This document shows positions 53,349 to 64,000 of a stretch of 64,000 nucleotides of DNA, in pieces (position 1 is the stretch's first letter; every line of letters starts with the position of its first letter). The notes beneath the pieces are model-generated. The model worked only from the letters and a program-made list of their open reading frames with translations, searched no databases and was not told where the DNA came from. The stretch is from Saxidomus purpurata (Eukaryota; Mollusca; Bivalvia; Venerida; Veneridae), in NCBI GenBank assembly GCA_022818135.1, contig JAFMSR010000003.1, positions 32,701,577-32,765,576 on the forward strand, given 5' to 3'. The position numbers and the translations under genes are program-made.

Positions 53349-53894
53349 GTTAAAGGTCCATTACTAACGCCAAATCGAATTTTCTTTTAAATCTGGAATT
53401 GTAACAGTGAACTACAGTTTGAAACTGGCTTCTACAACTTTATAATAGCTGTGGAGTATTTCCTTGTTTTAAACTACTGCTGCAGAAAAACGAGTGAATG
53501 TTTATGTATTTTATTAGATTGACCTTGGTGGTCTTTTTCTCCTACTTTCACGTTATTGAATGTTGTAAACAGTCAGACATATACTTTGCATATCATTGGA
53601 AGTAAAGTTCTTCAATTATAATTCAAAATAGGCATGCTTATTTATGTACAACCTATTTACAGCCTCTCTCTGGAAGATTTCTAGAAAATTACAAAGACAT
53701 TTGAAAACGGAAAAACCTACATTCATTTTTGAGAAGGCAAAATAAAATTTGTTAATTATTTTGTTAAACTCAAATTTTCATCACAATATGGTCACCTTCA
53801 ATGCAGTATGTCATATTTTTCCCTCTGAGAAGACACGCGTTACGATTCTTGATTTAAAAGAAATATCGATTTGGTGTTAGTAATGGACCTTAAA
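53349..53894. mobile_element. Putative MITE with about 40-bp inverted ends flanked by TTAA
   Basis: The left end, AGGTCCATTACTAACGCCAA followed by ATCG, is mirrored at the right end by GGTCCATTACTAACACCAAA followed by TCG, and the similarity continues to CTTTTAAATC. TTAA abuts both ends. The interior is AT-rich and non-coding. TTAA targets are characteristic of piggyBac-type elements. The assignment to that group is inference. Confidence 0.7.
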
Positions 53895-54249
53895 CAATAT
53901 GACATAACCTCAAGCTGGAAACAAAATTTATGTAAAATCTCTGAAAATGTTTATAGGATGTTAGATAACTCTTTTGTACTGTCAAAGACGTAAGTATGAC
54001 CGCTTTTTAGGTGGATATGCAAACTAGTCAATAAAGTCCGATATTAAAATACATTTATTCGTAACTGTGTAATTGTAATAACTGCACTATTACACATTTA
54101 TAGCACTCCTAGACCTTGATACACGCATACCAAAATTTAAGTAAAACAAAAATTATTTAGAAAATCAGAGTGTCATGATAGTCCCCATATCGCTCACTTG
54201 AGTTAACATCTCTGCATTATTCCTGATGATAAAGATAATATTTGTGATC

Positions 54250-54880
54250 TGGAGCAGATATTATAGAGCACGTTTGGACTAAGGACCATCCAAGTAACAA
54301 TCCTGTGAAATTTGTTGAAATTCGCCCTGTCATTAATGAGTAGCTGTCGTTTATGGTTTTTCTATTTTAAACTTTGGTGGCGGAGCAAAACAGTTTGAGC
54401 CAGTTTTAGTAGAGAGCCATCCAAGTGACAATTCTGTGAGGTTTGGTTGAAATTATACAGTAGTTGAGGAAGGCATGTCGTTAATAGGGTTTTCTATTTT
54501 ATCTCTGGTGGTCATTTTGTGGAGCGAAACGAAACCGTTCAAACTTTGGAAGAGGACTATCCAAGGAAAAATCCTGTGATGTTTCGTTGAAATTTGCCAA
54601 GTGGCTAAGGAGGGGCAGATGTAAAAAAGGTTGTTTTTTCTATTTTTAGCTCTGCAGCGCAGCAAAACTGTTTGAGCAGTTGTATGGTAGAGGACTATCC
54701 AAGTAAAAGTGCTTTGAAGTCTGCTTTACTCGGCCCAGTGGTTTAAGGAGATGTAATTTAAATGTCTTTTCTACTTGAAACTCTGATGGCTAGTTTGCGC
54801 AGCGGACCGGAACGGCTCAAGCAATTGTGATAGAGGATAGTCCAATGATCATTCGTGTATGACGTTCCGTTAGGTCCATC
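54250..54880. repeat. Degenerate tandem repeat, about five units of 130-142 bp
   Basis: A CCATCCAAGTAACAATCCTG-like word recurs near 54283, 54412, 54552, 54691 and 54833, each followed in most units by GTGA-GTTTGGTTGAAAT variants, a TTTTCTATTT stretch, and GCGCAGCAAAACTGTTTGAG variants. The units are clearly related but diverged. Confidence 0.8.
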
Positions 54881-54957
54881 CCCTTCTTTCTAATAACTTA
54901 AAAGTACCGGTGTACGACGTTGCGGTAGAAATATTGGAAGTCACGATGGTGACGTGC

Positions 54958-55038
54958 GATGCGCGAAGTTACTATGACGATATCTGAATTCACGATGACG
55001 ATACGCGTTTTTATTTTTCCTTCGTAACTTCGCGCATC
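54958..55038. repeat. Inverted repeat with perfect 15-bp arms
   Basis: GATGCGCGAAGTTAC at 54958-54972 is exactly complementary to GTAACTTCGCGCATC at 55024-55038. The flanks carry further scattered CGATG/CATCG words. The block is noticeably CpG-rich against an AT-rich background. Confidence 0.8.
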
Positions 55039-55249
55039 ACCTGCGTTATTTTGCGTACTGCCATCGTTACTTCACGTTATCGCGCATTGAATTATTATTA
55101 ACTGAGTGAAGACAATAGCCTTACCGGAACACCGTATTCCTGTGACTTCTCATTGCTAAAGATGCCGTTTGAATCAATTATTTTCTACGCACAATGGTTG
55201 ACGGACATTAAGCAGTTACAATAGCTTACCATAAATTTATCGTTCTCCA

Positions 55250-55721
<472 letters not shown>

Positions 55722-55828
55722 AACTAAAACAAATGCATGGAAAACGGGACACTCGATTGATAAGTTTGTTCATCAGCCGTAATATAGTTTATAGTAATCT
55801 TTTTTCTGATTTTGAAGCACTTATTTCA

Positions 55829-55834
55829 TTTATT
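55829..55834 (-). promoter_or_regulatory. Candidate polyadenylation signal AATAAA of the GST gene
   Basis: TTTATT on the plus strand reads AATAAA on the gene strand, about 75 nt after the GST stop codon. Its position and sequence suit a short 3' UTR. AT-rich sequence produces this hexamer often, so transcript ends would be needed to confirm it. Confidence 0.5.
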
Positions 55835-55907
55835 GATAAAAACGTGGTTAATTGCTGTGTCAGTTACTGAACTGATGGCATGGCAACAGAAAGCGGAACA
55901 GCTTGTA

Positions 55908-63916
<8,009 letters not shown>

Positions 63917-64000
63917 CTGAAATGCGAAAAAGATGGATAACATGCAGGAGTTACACGTTTTGTTTTATTTTTTCTATGTGTCATCATTTAGTTTAGTTAA

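Overview
This is a gene-poor stretch of an animal genome, AT-rich on reading and full of introns, tandem repeats and decayed transposons. Bacterial operon structure is absent. Three things point to a mollusc, most likely a bivalve: a Pi-class glutathione S-transferase gene split by introns, several repeat families of the 'AGCTCACC...GGTGAGCT' and 'GGGCAATAACTCTG' type, and mariner and non-LTR fragments. The assignment to bivalves is inference and no species is claimed.

Layout. 1-13.1 kb: no recognisable gene. 13.15-13.86 kb: a dispersed repeat (called R here); a second, nearly identical copy lies in the opposite orientation at 40.9-41.5 kb. 15.1-15.8 kb: a sequence bounded by 21-bp inverted repeats. 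17.2-17.5 kb and 26.7-26.9 kb: two-copy tandem duplications (157 and 127 bp periods). 27.36-28.45 kb: a 76-bp palindrome followed by about 850 bp made of self-complementary words. 33.0-34.06 kb: a dead mariner transposase. 34.5-35.5 kb: tandem-core repeats. 38.4-38.6 kb: a foldback element. 40.2-48.5 kb: an imperfect segmental duplication (copies A and B, a partial copy C, and an isolated exon-like copy D at 51.3 kb). 49.4-50.8 kb: two oppositely oriented LINE fragments. 52.9-54.9 kb: more tandem-core repeats and a TTAA-flanked inverted-repeat element. 55.25-55.72 kb: a C/G homopolymer tract. 55.9-63.9 kb, minus strand: the 3' five coding exons of a Pi-class GST, whose 5' exons lie beyond the right edge. 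Its large last intron carries a 346-bp poly(A) block, a hairpin, a tRNA-like SINE head and an AGCTCACC repeat.

The only confidently functional gene is the GST. The most interesting unexplained item is the A/B/D family. It has exon-like segments with canonical splice signals and matching intron phases, and the length differences between B and D keep the frame. It encodes a short cysteine-containing peptide that I do not recognise. Copy A looks broken; copy B is open over the three visible exons, but no first exon was found. Most other open reading frames are chance or repeat-derived and are not annotated.
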